Notes: generated from the letters alone by a model not told the origin. A stretch of 46,607 nucleotides of DNA from a bacterium (GCA_024226515.1 JAAELQ010000072.1:1-46607); one strand, 5' to 3'. Numbered from the stretch's first letter, positions 32,033-45,018 are shown. A program made the numbers and translations.

Positions 32033-33532
32033 TTGATCACAGAGGGGCTGAACACCATCGGCTGGGCGATTCTCACGCTGTACTTCGCACTGCTCGGCGT
32101 CCTCACGCTGTACGGCGTCCACCGCTGGTTCATGGTGTGGCTGTACCTGCGCCATCGTCGCGACGCGGCGCGCCCGCTGCGGCAGTTCGACGAGTTGCCC
32201 CGCATCACGGTGCAGTTGCCCGTGTTCAACGAGCTGTATGTGGTGGAACGGCTGATCGACTCGGTGTGCGCGCTGGACTACCCGGCGGACCGACTCGAGA
32301 TCCAGGTGCTGGACGACTCGACCGACGAGACGCGGGAGCTCGCGGCGCAGCTCGTGCTCCGTCGACGCGCGCAGGGGCACGACATCGTCCACCTGCACCG
32401 CACCGACCGCGTGGGCTTCAAGGCCGGCGCGCTCGAGGCGGGACTGGCCGTCGCCGGCGGCGAGCTGGTCGCGATCTTCGACGCGGACTTCGCGCCGCGC
32501 CCGGACTTCCTGCAGCGCCTGGTGCACTACTTCACCGACCCCGAGATCGGGATGGTCCAGGCGCGCTGGGGCCACATCAACTCGGACCACTCGGCGCTCA
32601 CGCGGATCCAGGCGATGATGCTCAACGGACACTTCGTCATCGAGCACACGGCGCGTAACCGCTCCGGCCGCTTCTTCAACTTCAACGGCACCGCGGGCAT
32701 GTGGCGCCGCAGCTGCATCGATGACGCGGGGGGCTGGCAGCACGACACGCTGACCGAGGATCTCGACCTGTCCTACCGCGCGCAGATGCGCGGCTGGAAG
32801 TTCGTCTTCCTGCCCGAGCACATCGCCCCCGCCGAGCTGCCGGTCGAGATGGGAGCGTTCAAGTCCCAGCAGCATCGCTGGGCCAAGGGCTCGATCCAGA
32901 CCGCGCGCAAACTGTTGCCGCGCATCGTGCGCAGCCAGCTCCCGTGGACGGTGAAGCTCGAGGCCGCCGTGCACCTCAGCGCCAACGTCGCGTACGTGCT
33001 GATGGTGCTGCTGGCGCTGCTGGTGGTGCCCGCCGTCTGGGTCCGGCGCGACGTCGCGCCGTGGTTGATCGCCGGCGTCGACCTGCCGCTGTTCACGCTG
33101 TCCTCGGTCTCGGTGGCCGCGTTCTATCTCGTCGCTCAGCGCGCGTCGCTCGGCTCGTGGCGCGGCATCGTGCGCTGGATCCCGTTCCTGATGGCGGTCG
33201 GGATCGGCCTATCGATCAACAACAGCCGGGCCGTGATCGAAGCGCTGCGCGGACGCTCGTCGGAGTTTCGCCGCACGCCCAAGTACAACCTGCGGCAGGG
33301 GGAACGCCTGCGCTCGCGGCGCTACCGCGTCCTGATCAACGGCGACACCTGGCTCGAGCTGGCGCTGGCGCTGTACTTCGCTCTCGCGACGGGCTTCGCC
33401 GCGCTGGCCGGACTGTGGTCCGCGGTTCCGTTCCTGCTGCTGTTCGAGGTCGGCTACGCGTTCACGGCGCTGGCCACCATCGCGCAGTCGCTGCAACGCA
33501 GCGACGAGATCAGCGAGAGTCTCGAGGCCTGA
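32033..33532 (+). CDS. Membrane glycosyltransferase family 2 (cellulose synthase/mannan synthase-like)
   Basis: 499 residues. One N-terminal membrane helix precedes a processive-type GT2 domain with LPVFNE, VLDDSTDET, the DADF metal motif, TEDLDLSYR, and QQHRWAKG (Q-x-x-R-W). Several helices follow at about 300-500. The spacing resembles CslA-like beta-mannan or glucan synthases rather than dolichyl-phosphate sugar synthases. No PilZ domain is present. The start is TTG at 32033 with GGAG about 7 nt upstream; this start is the least certain part. It is divergent from the GT-C gene, so the two may build one surface glycan. Its end overlaps moeA by 23 bp on the other strand. Confidence 0.88.
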   Translation: MITEGLNTIGWAILTLYFALLGVLTLYGVHRWFMVWLYLRHRRDAARPLRQFDELPRITVQLPVFNELYVVERLIDSVCALDYPADRLEIQVLDDSTDETRELAAQLVLRRRAQGHDIVHLHRTDRVGFKAGALEAGLAVAGGELVAIFDADFAPRPDFLQRLVHYFTDPEIGMVQARWGHINSDHSALTRIQAMMLNGHFVIEHTARNRSGRFFNFNGTAGMWRRSCIDDAGGWQHDTLTEDLDLSYRAQMRGWKFVFLPEHIAPAELPVEMGAFKSQQHRWAKGSIQTARKLLPRIVRSQLPWTVKLEAAVHLSANVAYVLMVLLALLVVPAVWVRRDVAPWLIAGVDLPLFTLSSVSVAAFYLVAQRASLGSWRGIVRWIPFLMAVGIGLSINNSRAVIEALRGRSSEFRRTPKYNLRQGERLRSRRYRVLINGDTWLELALALYFALATGFAALAGLWSAVPFLLLFEVGYAFTALATIAQSLQRSDEISESLEA

Positions 33533-34748
33533 CCCGCAGCGGGAAGTCGCGCCACAGCAGCGCACGGACCGTCTCTCCGGGCGCGTGGCCGCGCGACTGG
33601 TCCCCCGTCACCACGAACGCGTTGGCCCGCGCCATGGCCAGCACGTCCCCCGAGCCGCTCGCCTGCACGCCGCGGGCGAGCAGGCGGCCGTCGCGTTCCC
33701 ACACCGACGCCAGATGGTAGGTGACGCGTCCCGGCTTGGCGCGCAGATCGTCGTCGAGCTCGACGTCGACGTAGAGGTTGTCGCACGCGGCGAACCCCAT
33801 CATCTTGCGCAACGCCGGCGCGACGAAGACCGCGAAACCGGCGTAGGTCGAGACCGGGTTGCCGGGCAGGCCGACGACGAGGCACGCGCCGCGACGCCCG
33901 GCCAGGATCGGCTTGCCGGGCTTGACCGCCACCTTGTGGAACAGCAGCTGCATGCCGAGATCCTCGAGCGCGCGGCCGACGAGGTCGTACTCCCCGACCG
34001 AGACACCGCCCGTGATCAACAGCAGGTCGGAGTCGAGCCCGCTCGCGAGCATGCGATCCAGCTCGTCGCGGCGATCCCCGGCGATGCCGAGGTAGTTCGC
34101 CGCGACGCCCAGCTCGAGCAGCTGCGCGATCAGCGTCGGCGCGTTGCTGTTTCGAACCTGATGCGCGAGCGGGGTCTCGCCGGGCTCGACGATCTCGTCT
34201 CCGGTGGAGAGGACGCTCACCCGCGGCGACCTGTGGACGGCGACCCGCTCGCGGCCGAGCGACGCCAGCGCCGCCGCTTCCGCCGCGTGAATCGGCATGC
34301 CCGGCCACAGCACCGTGCCGCCGCGCTCGAGATCCTGTCCGCGCGGGCGCACGTGGCGGCCCTGCGGCACGGCGACCGACAGCGTGACCCTCGTGCGCGC
34401 CTCGTTCTCGCTCGTGTCCTCGACCATCACCACGCAATCGGCACCGTCGGGCACGACGCCTCCGGTGAAGATCCGCGCCGCCTGCCCCCGGCCGAGACTG
34501 ACGCCGGCGGCGCTCTGTCCGGCCCGGACCTCCGCCACGACGTCCAGCGTGACCCCCGGCTCGGCGGCGTCCGCGCTGCGCAGCGCGAAGCCGTCCATCG
34601 CGGAGCGGTCCGTCGGGGGGAAGTCACGGTCGGCGGCGAGCGTCTCGGCGAGCACGCGTCCCGCCGCGCGCTCCAGCGCCAGCTCCTCGGTGCCCAGCGG
34701 CTCGACGGCGTCACGCAGCGTGCGCAGAGCCTGTTCGATGGAGATCAA
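33510..34748 (-). CDS. moeA: Molybdopterin molybdenumtransferase MoeA
   Basis: 412 residues. MoeA inserts molybdate into adenylylated molybdopterin. Signature segments are DRSAMDGFAL, IFTGGVVPDGAD, STGDEIV, NSNAPTL, ITGGVSVGEYD, KPGKPI and GLPGNPVS. The start is the TTG at 34748, which overlaps the prmC stop as TTGA and gives the usual N-terminus (ISIEQALRTL). It is the last gene of the long minus-strand run. mogA and other molybdenum-cofactor genes are not in the window. Confidence 0.95.
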   Translation of the reverse strand: MISIEQALRTLRDAVEPLGTEELALERAAGRVLAETLAADRDFPPTDRSAMDGFALRSADAAEPGVTLDVVAEVRAGQSAAGVSLGRGQAARIFTGGVVPDGADCVVMVEDTSENEARTRVTLSVAVPQGRHVRPRGQDLERGGTVLWPGMPIHAAEAAALASLGRERVAVHRSPRVSVLSTGDEIVEPGETPLAHQVRNSNAPTLIAQLLELGVAANYLGIAGDRRDELDRMLASGLDSDLLLITGGVSVGEYDLVGRALEDLGMQLLFHKVAVKPGKPILAGRRGACLVVGLPGNPVSTYAGFAVFVAPALRKMMGFAACDNLYVDVELDDDLRAKPGRVTYHLASVWERDGRLLARGVQASGSGDVLAMARANAFVVTGDQSRGHAPGETVRALLWRDFPLRVRPRDSR

Positions 34749-35626
34749 CGCTCGTCCTCGTCGTCGTTGCCGACAGCTGGGATCCGGGCCGACAGCACGC
34801 GCGGGATACCGCGCAGGTCGGGCCGGATCTCGATTCGCTCGAACCCGTTCCGTTCCACGATGACACGAACGTCGTCGGCCTGCCCCGCCCCCAGCTCCAG
34901 CGCGAGCGTACCGCCCGGGACGAGCAGGCCGCGGGCCGCGGGCGCCAACGCACGGTACGCCTCGAGCCCGCTCGGCCCCGGGACCAGCGCCGCCTTCGGG
35001 TCGTGGACGCGCACCTCGGGGGCCAGCCCCGACCACTCGGCCTCGGTGACGTAGGGTGGGTTGCTCACGACCGCGCTGCAGCGCCCGAGCCAGGCCTCGG
35101 GCGGCGCGGCGAAGTCGCCCGCCGCCAGCTCGACACGGTCCTCGACGCCGTGCAGCGCGACGTTCTCGCGCGCCAACGCCAGCGCGTCGGCTGAACGATC
35201 GAGGCCCAGCAGGCGAAGGCCGGGCTGCCTCACGGCCAGCGCGACGACGATGCAACCGCTGCCGGTTCCCAGGTCCGCGACGACCGCTCCCGGCGGCAGC
35301 TCGAGACCCAGCACGGCGTCGACGAGCCCCTCGGTCTCGGGCCGCGGCACGAGCGCGCGGGAATCGCAACGCAGCGTCAGCCCGTGAAACTCCTGCGTGC
35401 CGACGATGTGCTGGAACGGCTCGCGCGTCAGGCGACGTTCGACCATGGCCTCGAACCTCGCGCTGAGTCCGGCGGGCGCCGGATCGGCGCGCCGCACGAA
35501 GACGCCGCCGCGGTCCGTGTCGAGCAGGTGGGCCAGCAGCAGCTCGGCGTGATCGCGGGCCTCGTCGACCCGTCCCGCGCGCAGCCGCGCGGTCGCGGCG
35601 TCGACGAGCTGCCCGATCGTCGTCAG
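34745..35626 (-). CDS. prmC: Release factor glutamine methyltransferase PrmC
   Basis: 293 residues. PrmC methylates the glutamine of the GGQ motif in release factors RF1 and RF2. The AdoMet-binding motif VADLGTGSGCI and the catalytic NPPY (SNPPYVTEAEW) are present, and the N-terminal helical part begins [14 protein letters not shown]. No ATG, GTG or TTG occurs near the natural family start; a CTG at 35626 lies exactly there and overlaps the prfA stop as CTGA. I take it as the start by analogy with the other NTGA overlaps in the window. It lies directly after its substrate gene prfA, a widely conserved order. Confidence 0.9.
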   Translation of the reverse strand: MTTIGQLVDAATARLRAGRVDEARDHAELLLAHLLDTDRGGVFVRRADPAPAGLSARFEAMVERRLTREPFQHIVGTQEFHGLTLRCDSRALVPRPETEGLVDAVLGLELPPGAVVADLGTGSGCIVVALAVRQPGLRLLGLDRSADALALARENVALHGVEDRVELAAGDFAAPPEAWLGRCSAVVSNPPYVTEAEWSGLAPEVRVHDPKAALVPGPSGLEAYRALAPAARGLLVPGGTLALELGAGQADDVRVIVERNGFERIEIRPDLRGIPRVLSARIPAVGNDDEDER

Positions 35627-36717
35627 GCCTCGACCTCTTGCTTGAGCCGCTCGGCCTGTTCGTGCGTGGCCAGCGCCTCGAGCAGCGGGGAGATCTCGCC
35701 GGTCATCACGGCGGGTAGGTTGTGCACCGAAAAACCGATGCGGTGATCGGTCACCCGGCCCTGCGGGAAATTGTAGGTGCGGATCTTCTCCGCGCGATCT
35801 CCGGTACCGACCATGCCGCGACGCTCCGCGGCGATCGCCTCCTGCTGCTCGCGCAGCATCTTGTCGTACAGCCGCGAGCGCAGGACCTTCATCGCACGCG
35901 CTTTGTTCTTGTGCCACGACTTCTCGTCCTGGCACTGCACGACGAGGTTCGTCGGCAGGTGCGTCAGGCGCACCGCGGACTGCGTCGTGTTGACGCTCTG
36001 CCCGCCGGGTCCGGACGAGCAGAACGTGTCGACGCGCAGCTCGTTGTCGTCGATCTCGACCTCGACGTCCTCGGCCTCCGGCATCACCGCCACCGTCACG
36101 GCGGACGTGTGAACGCGGCCCTGCGACTCGGTCGCCGGCACGCGCTGCACGCGGTGCACTCCGCTCTCGAACTTGAGCCGGCTGTAGACGCGGTCGCCCT
36201 CGATGATGAGGATCGCCTCCTTGACGCCGTCGACCGAGCTGGTGGAGAGGTCGGTGAAGCGCACCTTCCACTTCTGCCCTTCCGCGAAGCGCACGTACAT
36301 GCGCATCAACTCCGCGGCGAACAGCGTCGCCTCGTCGCCGCCGGTGCCGGCGCGGATCTCGAGCACGATGTTCTTGGCGTCGTTCGGGTCGGACGGCAGC
36401 AGCAGCACGCGCAGCTCGTCGGACAGCGCGTCCAGACGAGCCTCGAGACTGGCGACCTCCTCGGACGCCATCTGCTTCATCTCTTCGTCGTCGGCGCCGG
36501 TCAGGAGCTCGCGCGCGCCGTCGAGGTCTTCCTCGACCTTGCGGTACTCACCGAACTTCGCGACGAGCGGCTCCAGCTCGGCGTACGACCGCGTCGTGGC
36601 GCGGTAGCGCTCCATGTCGGAGGTGATGTCGGGTTCGGCGAGCGACTGCGAGAGCTCTTCGGCGCGTTGCTCGATTCCCTCGAGCTTGGAGCGCAGCGAC
36701 GGATTCAGTGCGGCCAT
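35623..36717 (-). CDS. prfA: Peptide chain release factor 1
   Basis: 364 residues. RF1 reads UAA and UAG. The GGQ hydrolysis loop is in [17 protein letters not shown], and the stop-codon-reading PAT tripeptide is in RVPATESQG, which distinguishes it from RF2 (SPF). No strong ribosome binding site precedes the ATG. It lies 13 bp after rpmE and overlaps prmC. Since UGA may also be read as selenocysteine in this organism (selB is present), RF1 would not compete at those codons. Confidence 0.97.
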   Translation of the reverse strand: MAALNPSLRSKLEGIEQRAEELSQSLAEPDITSDMERYRATTRSYAELEPLVAKFGEYRKVEEDLDGARELLTGADDEEMKQMASEEVASLEARLDALSDELRVLLLPSDPNDAKNIVLEIRAGTGGDEATLFAAELMRMYVRFAEGQKWKVRFTDLSTSSVDGVKEAILIIEGDRVYSRLKFESGVHRVQRVPATESQGRVHTSAVTVAVMPEAEDVEVEIDDNELRVDTFCSSGPGGQSVNTTQSAVRLTHLPTNLVVQCQDEKSWHKNKARAMKVLRSRLYDKMLREQQEAIAAERRGMVGTGDRAEKIRTYNFPQGRVTDHRIGFSVHNLPAVMTGEISPLLEALATHEQAERLKQEVEA

Positions 36718-36730
36718 GACTGGGCCTGAA

Positions 36731-36943
36731 TCAGTTCGCGGCCCCGGTCTTCTGGTAGCGCTTGTTGAAGCGCTCGACGCGACCGGCGGAGTCGACCAGC
36801 TTCTGCTTACCGGTGAAGAACGGGTGGCAGCTGGAGCAGATCTCGACCTTGAGCGACTTGTTGGTGGAGAGTGTCTTGATCGTGTTGCCGCAGGCGCAGT
36901 TGACCTCGACCTCGTGCAGTTCGGGATGCAGCTCTTTCTTCAT
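36731..36943 (-). CDS. rpmE: 50S ribosomal protein L31 (zinc-binding type)
   Basis: 70 residues. The zinc-binding form has CAC (two Cys) and CSSCHPF (two Cys), as here. The zinc-free paralogue (rpmE2) lacks these and serves in zinc shortage; none is seen in the window. Its position between rho and prfA is conserved in several phyla. An AGAAGGG site lies 9 nt before the ATG. A TATACT element at 37001-37006 could give it an independent promoter. Confidence 0.97.
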   Translation of the reverse strand: MKKELHPELHEVEVNCACGNTIKTLSTNKSLKVEICSSCHPFFTGKQKLVDSAGRVERFNKRYQKTGAAN

Positions 36944-37000
36944 CTTCGGAAACCCTTCTGTCGCAACGACTTGACGTCATGCCCGCCCGAGAACCGGGGA

Positions 37001-37006
37001 AGTATA
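37001..37006 (-). promoter_or_regulatory. Possible -10 element before rpmE
   Basis: TATACT on the minus strand lies in the 75-bp gap between rho and rpmE, about 60 nt before the rpmE start. No good -35 is seen at the usual distance, so this is a weak call. Confidence 0.25.
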
Positions 37007-37018
37007 GCCAACTTCCGG

Positions 37019-38269
37019 CTAACCGGCCATCGACTCGAGGAATTCCTCGTTGGAGGCGGTTTTGACCATTTTTTCCCGCAACAGCTCCATCGCCTCCACG
37101 GGCGACATCTGCTGCAGCACCTTGCGCAGGACCCAGGTCCGGTCGAGCTCCATCTTGCTCAGCAGCAGCTCTTCCTTGCGCGTTCCGGAGCGCAGCAGGT
37201 CGACGGCCGGGAATACGCGGCGGTCGGCCAGCTTGCGGTCGAGGTTGATCTCCATGTTGCCCGTGCCCTTGAACTCCTCGAAGATCACGTCGTCCATGCG
37301 CGAGCCGGTGTCGACCAGCGCGGTGGCCATGATCGTCAGCGAGCCGCCCTCCTCGGTGTGGCGTGCCGCCCCGAAGAAGCGCTTGGGCTTCTGCAACGCG
37401 CCCGCGTCCAGGCCGCCCGAGAGCACGCGCCCCGAGGCCGGCATGCACGCGTTGTAGGCGCGAGCCAGGCGCGTCACCGAGTCCAGCAGCAGCATCACGC
37501 CGCGCCCCGCCTCGACCATACGCTTGGCCTTCTCCATCACCATCTCGGCGACCTGCACGTGTCGGCTGGCCGGCTCGTCGAAGGTGGAGGCGACCACCTC
37601 ACCCTGTACCGTGCGCTCCATGTCGGTGACCTCTTCGGGTCGCTCGTCGATCAGCAGCACGATCAGGTGCATCTCGGGGTGGTTGACCGCCACCGCCCGG
37701 GCAATGGCCTGCATCAGCATCGTCTTGCCCGTGCGCGGCGGCGAGACGATCAGGCCGCGCTGGCCCTGCCCCAGCGGGGTCATCAGGTCCAGCACGCGGC
37801 CGGAGATGTCGGCGTCGCTCTCGACCTCGACCTTGATCCGGTTCTCGGGGTACAGCGGCGTCAGCTTGTCGAACGGGATGCGGTTGCGCATCACCTCGGG
37901 CTTGTGCGTGTTGACCGCCTCGACGCGGCCCAGCGCGAAGTAGCGTTCGCCCTGCTTGGGCGAACGGATCTGTCCGCGCACCGTGTCGCCCGTCATCAGG
38001 CCGAAGCGGCGGATCTGCGACGGAGAGACGTAGATGTCGTCCGGGCCCGGGAGATAGCTCGATTCCGGCGAGCGCAGGAAACCGTAGCCGTCGCTGAGCT
38101 TCTCCAGCACGCCCTCGGCCACGATCGATCCGTTGTTTCGCGCCGCCGAACGGATGATGCGGAAGACCAGATCGCGCACCGGCAGGTGCGAGGCCCGCTC
38201 GACCTTGAGGTCCACCGCCATCTCGACGAGGCGTCCGACCTCCATGCTCTTCAGTTCCCTGAGTTCCAT
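37019..38269 (-). CDS. rho: Transcription termination factor Rho
   Basis: 416 residues, the usual size. The RNA-binding OB domain ([29 protein letters not shown]) and the ATPase P-loop [10 protein letters not shown] are present, with [12 protein letters not shown] and the Q-loop/R-loop regions following. Rho is a hexameric RNA helicase that ends transcription. The shortage of clear intrinsic terminators in the window fits a genome that relies on it. The ATG at 38269 follows AGGGG with good spacing and lies 2 bp after the engB stop. Confidence 0.98.
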   Translation of the reverse strand: MELRELKSMEVGRLVEMAVDLKVERASHLPVRDLVFRIIRSAARNNGSIVAEGVLEKLSDGYGFLRSPESSYLPGPDDIYVSPSQIRRFGLMTGDTVRGQIRSPKQGERYFALGRVEAVNTHKPEVMRNRIPFDKLTPLYPENRIKVEVESDADISGRVLDLMTPLGQGQRGLIVSPPRTGKTMLMQAIARAVAVNHPEMHLIVLLIDERPEEVTDMERTVQGEVVASTFDEPASRHVQVAEMVMEKAKRMVEAGRGVMLLLDSVTRLARAYNACMPASGRVLSGGLDAGALQKPKRFFGAARHTEEGGSLTIMATALVDTGSRMDDVIFEEFKGTGNMEINLDRKLADRRVFPAVDLLRSGTRKEELLLSKMELDRTWVLRKVLQQMSPVEAMELLREKMVKTASNEEFLESMAG

Positions 38270-38271
38270 CG

Positions 38272-38880
38272 CTATCCCCTGACCGCGACGCCCGATTCCA
38301 GCGCGCGGTCCAAGTATCTCCACAGTTCGCGAATCCCCGTGCCGGTCTTGGACGACACGACGAGCGGTGCGGCAACCGCGCCTTCGCCGCACAGCGACGC
38401 CAGCTTCTTCGAGGCACGCTGTCGATCGCTCGATTTCATCCGATCCGACTTCGTTGCTGCCACCGCGTAGGGCAAGTTCCTCGGCTCGAGCCAGTCCCGC
38501 ATCGTGACGTCCAGCGGGCTGGGCTCGTGCCGCGCGTCGACCACGAGGATACCGAGCACGATCTGCGCGCTCCGACGCTCGAGGAAGCCCTCGACCATCG
38601 GTCCCCACGACCGTCGCACGGCCTCGGGCACCTTGGCGTACCCGTAGCCCGGTAGATCGACAAAGTGAAACGTCTCATTGATCCGATAGAAGTTGATGCT
38701 CTGCGTTCGTCCGGGCCGCGAGGAGGTACGGGCCAATCCGTTCACCCCCAGCAGCCGGTTGATCAGCGAGGATTTTCCGACGTTGGACCGTCCCAGGAAT
38801 ACGACCTGGGGGTACTGGCTCTTCGGCTCGTCCTCCTCGCGGAAAGCCGACAGCTCGAAACGAGTCGATTCAATCTTCAC
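38272..38880 (-). CDS. engB: Ribosome biogenesis GTP-binding protein EngB (YsxC/YihA)
   Basis: 202 residues. GTPase motifs G1 [10 protein letters not shown]3 [10 protein letters not shown] and G4 TKSD are present. EngB acts in 50S subunit assembly. The GTG start at 38880 is the only plausible one; the upstream open frame is antisense-free shadow of lon. It lies 14 bp downstream of lon, a position conserved in Bacillus and many other bacteria (lon-ysxC). Confidence 0.96.
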   Translation of the reverse strand: MKIESTRFELSAFREEDEPKSQYPQVVFLGRSNVGKSSLINRLLGVNGLARTSSRPGRTQSINFYRINETFHFVDLPGYGYAKVPEAVRRSWGPMVEGFLERRSAQIVLGILVVDARHEPSPLDVTMRDWLEPRNLPYAVAATKSDRMKSSDRQRASKKLASLCGEGAVAAPLVVSSKTGTGIRELWRYLDRALESGVAVRG

Positions 38881-38894
38881 CGGCCAACCAAAGG

Positions 38895-41318
<2,424 letters not shown>

Positions 41319-41368
41319 ATCGACTCCCGAGTGCTGTGTTTTTCAGTTAGCGACCGTGAGCAAAGCGC

Positions 41369-42613
41369 CTAGCCGGCCTTTTCCATGCCGACCAGAGGAT
41401 TGCTCTTGTTGAGAACGACGTCCTTGGTGATCACGACCTCTTTGACGTTGGACTGCGAGGGAAGATCGAACATCATCTCGAGCATCAGCTCTTCCATGAT
41501 CATGCGAAGCCCGCGGGCTCCGATCTTCCTCTCGACCGCCATGTCGGCAATGGTCTCCAGCGCGTCGTCGGTGAAACGAAGACTCACGTCTTCGAACTCG
41601 AAGATCTTCTGGTACTGCTTGACCAGCGCATTGCGCGGCTCGGTCAGGATGCGCACCAGCGAAGGGGTGTCCAGCTCGTGCAAGGTAGCGAAGACGGGCA
41701 GGCGCCCGACGAACTCCGGAATCAAACCGTACTTGATCATGTCCTGGGGCTGGACCTGACCCAGGATCTCATGCAGGTCGCGGTCCCGCTGCTTCTTGAC
41801 TTCCGCCTTGAAGCCCATCGTCTTGCGGCCGATGCGACGCTCGATGATGTTCTCGAGCCCCACGAAGGCGCCGCCGACGATGAACAGGATGTTCGTCGTA
41901 TCGACCGGAACGAATTCTTGATGCGGGTGCTTGCGACCGCCCTGCGGCGGTACGTTGGCCACCGTGCCCTCGAGGATCTTCAGCAGCGCCTGCTGCACAC
42001 CCTCGCCCGACACGTCGCGCGTGATCGACGGGTTCTCGCCCTTGCGGGCGATCTTGTCGACCTCGTCGATGTAGATGATGCCGCGCTGGCACTTCTCGAC
42101 CTCGTTACCCGCCGCCTGCAGCAGCTTGAGCACGATGTTCTCGACGTCCTCGCCGACGTAGCCCGCCTCGGTCAGCGTCGTCGCGTCGACGATGGCGAAC
42201 GGAACGGACAGCAGGCGCGCCAGCGTCTGCGCCAGCAGCGTCTTGCCGGAACCCGTGGGGCCTACCAGCAAGATGTTGGACTTCTGTAGCTCGACCTCGT
42301 TGCGGCGGCGCGACGAGATCTCGATGCGCTTGTAATGGTTGTAGACGGCGACCGCGAGACGCTTCTTGGCCTCGTCCTGGCCGATCACGTAGTCGTCGAG
42401 GAAGGCCTGGATCTCGACCGGCTTCGGGAGGCTCAGGCCTCCTTCCTGGTCTTCGCTCTCGCGCTCTTCGGCGATGATATCCAGACAGATATCGACGCAC
42501 TCGTCGCAGATGTAAACCGTGGGACCGGCGATCAGTTTGCGGACGTCTCTCTGGCTCTTGTTACAGAAAGAGCACTTGAGTCCTTCGCCGCCCTCGCCTT
42601 TCTTGCGCGACAT
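41369..42613 (-). CDS. clpX: ATP-dependent Clp protease ATP-binding subunit ClpX
   Basis: 414 residues. The N-terminal zinc domain has CSFC and CDEC cysteines. The AAA+ domain has Walker A GPTGSGKT, Walker [12 protein letters not shown], the GYVGEDVE pore loop region, and the IGF-type ClpP-binding loop here reading [14 protein letters not shown] as usual for the family. ClpX unfolds substrates and passes them to ClpP, encoded immediately upstream. GAGGGA precedes the ATG. It lies 20 bp after clpP. Confidence 0.98.
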   Translation of the reverse strand: MSRKKGEGGEGLKCSFCNKSQRDVRKLIAGPTVYICDECVDICLDIIAEERESEDQEGGLSLPKPVEIQAFLDDYVIGQDEAKKRLAVAVYNHYKRIEISSRRRNEVELQKSNILLVGPTGSGKTLLAQTLARLLSVPFAIVDATTLTEAGYVGEDVENIVLKLLQAAGNEVEKCQRGIIYIDEVDKIARKGENPSITRDVSGEGVQQALLKILEGTVANVPPQGGRKHPHQEFVPVDTTNILFIVGGAFVGLENIIERRIGRKTMGFKAEVKKQRDRDLHEILGQVQPQDMIKYGLIPEFVGRLPVFATLHELDTPSLVRILTEPRNALVKQYQKIFEFEDVSLRFTDDALETIADMAVERKIGARGLRMIMEELMLEMMFDLPSQSNVKEVVITKDVVLNKSNPLVGMEKAG

Positions 42614-42633
42614 CCAATTCCCTCAGCCACCGG

Positions 42634-43218
42634 TCAGTTGCGGTGTTGAATGACCTCGTCGATGAGACCGTACTCTTTTCCCTGGGCCGCCGTCATGATG
42701 TAGTCACGGTCCGTGTCATCGGCGATCTTTTCCAGGTCCTGCCCGGTGTGCTTCACCAGGATCTTATTTAACGACTCCCGCATGCGGAGAATTTCACGGG
42801 CATGAATGTCGATGTCCGACGCCTGCCCCGAAACACCTCCCAGCGGCTGATGGATTAGTATCCGAGAATTCGGCAAGGCGAAGCGTTTGCCCTTCGTTCC
42901 TGCGGACAAAAGCACTGCAGCCATACTGGCCGCCTGGCCCACGCAGAACGTGCTGATATCGGGCTTGACGAAGCTCATCGTGTCCAGGATAGCCAGACCG
43001 GCCGTCACCGACCCGCCCGGCGAGTTGATGTAGACCGAGATGTCCCGGTCAGGATCCTCCGCCTCCAGGAACAGCATCTGCGCGATCACCAGGTTGGACA
43101 GCGCATCGTCGATCGGGGTACCGATGAAGATAATGTTGTCCTTGAGCAGCCTCGAATAGATGTCGTAGGCGCGCTCGCCCCGACTGGTCTGCTCGACCAC
43201 CATGGGTATCAACGTCAT
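42634..43218 (-). CDS. clpP: ATP-dependent Clp protease proteolytic subunit ClpP
   Basis: 194 residues from the ATG at 43218. The catalytic serine lies in [10 protein letters not shown], the histidine in [10 protein letters not shown] and the aspartate in DDTDRDYIM. ClpP forms a double-ring serine protease chamber. The longer reading with a GTG two codons earlier is less likely because GAGGAG would then be too close. It starts 2 bp after tig. Confidence 0.98.
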   Translation of the reverse strand: MTLIPMVVEQTSRGERAYDIYSRLLKDNIIFIGTPIDDALSNLVIAQMLFLEAEDPDRDISVYINSPGGSVTAGLAILDTMSFVKPDISTFCVGQAASMAAVLLSAGTKGKRFALPNSRILIHQPLGGVSGQASDIDIHAREILRMRESLNKILVKHTGQDLEKIADDTDRDYIMTAAQGKEYGLIDEVIQHRN

Positions 43219-43220
43219 GC

Positions 43221-44498
43221 TCACTCCTCGTTTTGAATATTAGCAACGGAGGCAATCAAGTCAAGCGATTTCTCTCTAAGTAACTGAATCGCAAGGCCTT
43301 GCATCGCTTTGCGCTCCTTCAGATCCTCGAGCAGCTTCGCGGGCTTCTCACCCATGGCCACCGCCTGCTGGCGCACGCGCTCCTCGACCTCGGCGTTGTC
43401 GATCTTCAGCTTCTCGGCCACGGCGACCTTTTCCAGCACCAGCCGCGCGTGGACGGCCTTGCGCGCCGGCTCTTCCTGCTTCTGGCGCAGCTCTTTCCAG
43501 TCCAGGTCGAGTTGCTCCGGGTCCATCCCCTGCTGCATCAGCTGACGCACCATGTCTTCCAGCCGGTGCTTGACCTCGTCGTCAACCAGAAGTTCGGGCA
43601 AAGCGATCGGGTTTTCCAGTAGCACCTTGTCCAGAATGCGCTGCCGCACGTCGCGGTCGGTCTCGTGGTTCTTGCGCGCCTCGATGTCCTCGCGGATCTT
43701 GCCCCGCAGCTCGTCGAGCGTGCCGAAGTCGCCCAGGTCCTTGGCGAACTCGTCGTCCAGCCCGGGCAGGACCTTCTCCTTGACCTCGTGAATCTTGACC
43801 TTGTAGCCCACACGCGTCCCGGCCAGCTCCTGGGCCTGGAAGTCCTCCGGGTACTCCACCCAGAACTCCTTCGCGTCCCCCGCCTCGACGCCGTCGAGCT
43901 GCTCGTTGAATTCCGGCAGGTTGTTCGAGGCGCCGAGCTCGATCATCACCGCCTCGCGCTGGAACGCCTCGCCCTCGTCCGGTGCGCCCTCGACGTCGGC
44001 GACCAGCACGTCGCCGGTGCCGGCCTTGCGACCCTCGCGCGTCTCGAGCTGCGTGCGCGACTGGCGGATCTCCTCCAGGGTCTTGTCGATCTCGTCCTCG
44101 CCGACCGTCACCTTGGGACGCCGGGCCTCGATCTCGCGATAGTTCTTGACCTCGAACTCCGGGAAGACCTCGAACGTCGTGGTGAAGCGGAACGGCTCGC
44201 CCGCCTTGAAGTGCAGGTCATCCAGCTTCGGGTCCCCGATCGGCCGCAGGCCCTTCTCGGCGGTCGCCTCCTGAAAGCAGCGCGACAGCAGCCGGTCGCG
44301 GACTTCCTCCTCGACCTCCTTGGCGAAGCGCGTGCGCACCACGTCCAGCGGCACCTTGCCCTTGCGGAAACCGGGGATCTTGGCGTGCTTGCCGTACTGG
44401 CGCACCATCGCGTCGGTTTCCTTGGCCAGCAGGTCGGCCTCGAGCTCGACCACCATCGTCTTCTTGACGGGGCTGTCTTCCGTCAGTTCGATTCTCAT
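43221..44498 (-). CDS. tig: Trigger factor (ribosome-bound chaperone)
   Basis: 425 residues. The N-terminal ribosome-binding domain has the [13 protein letters not shown] signature loop, then an FKBP-type prolyl isomerase domain (about 155-240) and a long helical C-terminal chaperone part. It binds nascent chains at the exit tunnel. AGAGGG precedes the ATG. It heads the tig-clpP-clpX-lon run, which is common to many bacteria, just after two tRNA genes. Confidence 0.97.
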   Translation of the reverse strand: MRIELTEDSPVKKTMVVELEADLLAKETDAMVRQYGKHAKIPGFRKGKVPLDVVRTRFAKEVEEEVRDRLLSRCFQEATAEKGLRPIGDPKLDDLHFKAGEPFRFTTTFEVFPEFEVKNYREIEARRPKVTVGEDEIDKTLEEIRQSRTQLETREGRKAGTGDVLVADVEGAPDEGEAFQREAVMIELGASNNLPEFNEQLDGVEAGDAKEFWVEYPEDFQAQELAGTRVGYKVKIHEVKEKVLPGLDDEFAKDLGDFGTLDELRGKIREDIEARKNHETDRDVRQRILDKVLLENPIALPELLVDDEVKHRLEDMVRQLMQQGMDPEQLDLDWKELRQKQEEPARKAVHARLVLEKVAVAEKLKIDNAEVEERVRQQAVAMGEKPAKLLEDLKERKAMQGLAIQLLREKSLDLIASVANIQNEE

Positions 44499-44567
44499 CT
44501 TTCGACCCTCTTCGAACGGTCCGCTTCGAATGGTTCTTCTTGCTTGGAGTATCCGCCGATCCGGCGC

Positions 44568-44654
<87 letters not shown>

Positions 44655-44672
44655 GTGTGGTTCAGCGGTCTC

Positions 44673-44681
44673 ATTATAACA
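44673..44681 (-). promoter_or_regulatory. Extended -10 promoter of tRNA-Leu(UAG)
   Basis: The minus strand reads TGT-TATAAT, a perfect consensus -10 with the TGn extension. The start would be about 12 nt before the mature tRNA. No -35 is seen, which is normal for extended -10 promoters. Confidence 0.6.
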
Positions 44682-44733
44682 ACCACCCCTCTAGGCCTCG
44701 CCTGCTCCGGGTGTGGTCATCGTGCGGGAGACT

Positions 44734-44809
44734 TGGTGAGCCGCCAGGGAATCGAACCCCGAACCCGCAGATTAAGAGTCTGCTGCTCTGCCAATTGAGC
44801 TAGCGGCCC
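44734..44809 (-). tRNA. tRNA-Lys (anticodon CUU)
   Basis: Acceptor GGGCCGC (44809-44803) with GCGGCTC (44744-44738, one G-U pair), discriminator A and an encoded CCA at 44736-44734. Anticodon stem GCAGA/TCTGC encloses loop CTCTTAA with anticodon CTT. Normal D- and T-arms (GGTTCGATTCC) are present. Confidence 0.97.
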
Positions 44810-44823
44810 ACAGTGTTTGAATC

Positions 44824-44840
44824 CCCGGGAGTCTCCCGGG
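44824..44840. repeat. Short perfect palindrome upstream of tRNA-Lys
   Basis: CCCGGGAG-T-CTCCCGGG, 8+1+8, in the 209-bp gap between tRNA-Lys and the crystallin-like gene. It would fold as a stable hairpin just before the tRNA on the minus strand; no T-run follows. It could be a boundary or processing structure. Confidence 0.45.
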
Positions 44841-44948
44841 AAGCGGGAATCCTAGCACAACGTGCCGGTCGAATCCGCTAACCCGAGGCCGGCGTTTCGA
44901 GGACTCTGGGTGCCTCGGTCGCCGGGGTGGACGGGGTCAACGTCGAAA

Positions 44949-44978
44949 TGGGAGGCGAGCCCGACGGCCCGCCTCCCA
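44949..44978 (-). terminator. Candidate terminator of the secreted-protein operon
   Basis: Perfect 9-bp arms TGGGAGGCG and CGCCTCCCA with a 12-nt loop, about 40 nt after the stop of the crystallin-like gene. On the minus strand it is followed by TTTCG, a short T-run only, so it is a modest intrinsic terminator. Confidence 0.5.
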
Positions 44979-45018
44979 TACTTGAGAATCGAACAGTTCC
45001 GCTTCAGATCTCGCAGCG

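Noticed and set aside
41329..41335. A half CIRCE-like sequence (AGCACTC on the minus strand) before lon
   Set aside because: The matching GAGTGCTAA half at nine-base spacing is missing, so an HrcA operator is not supported.
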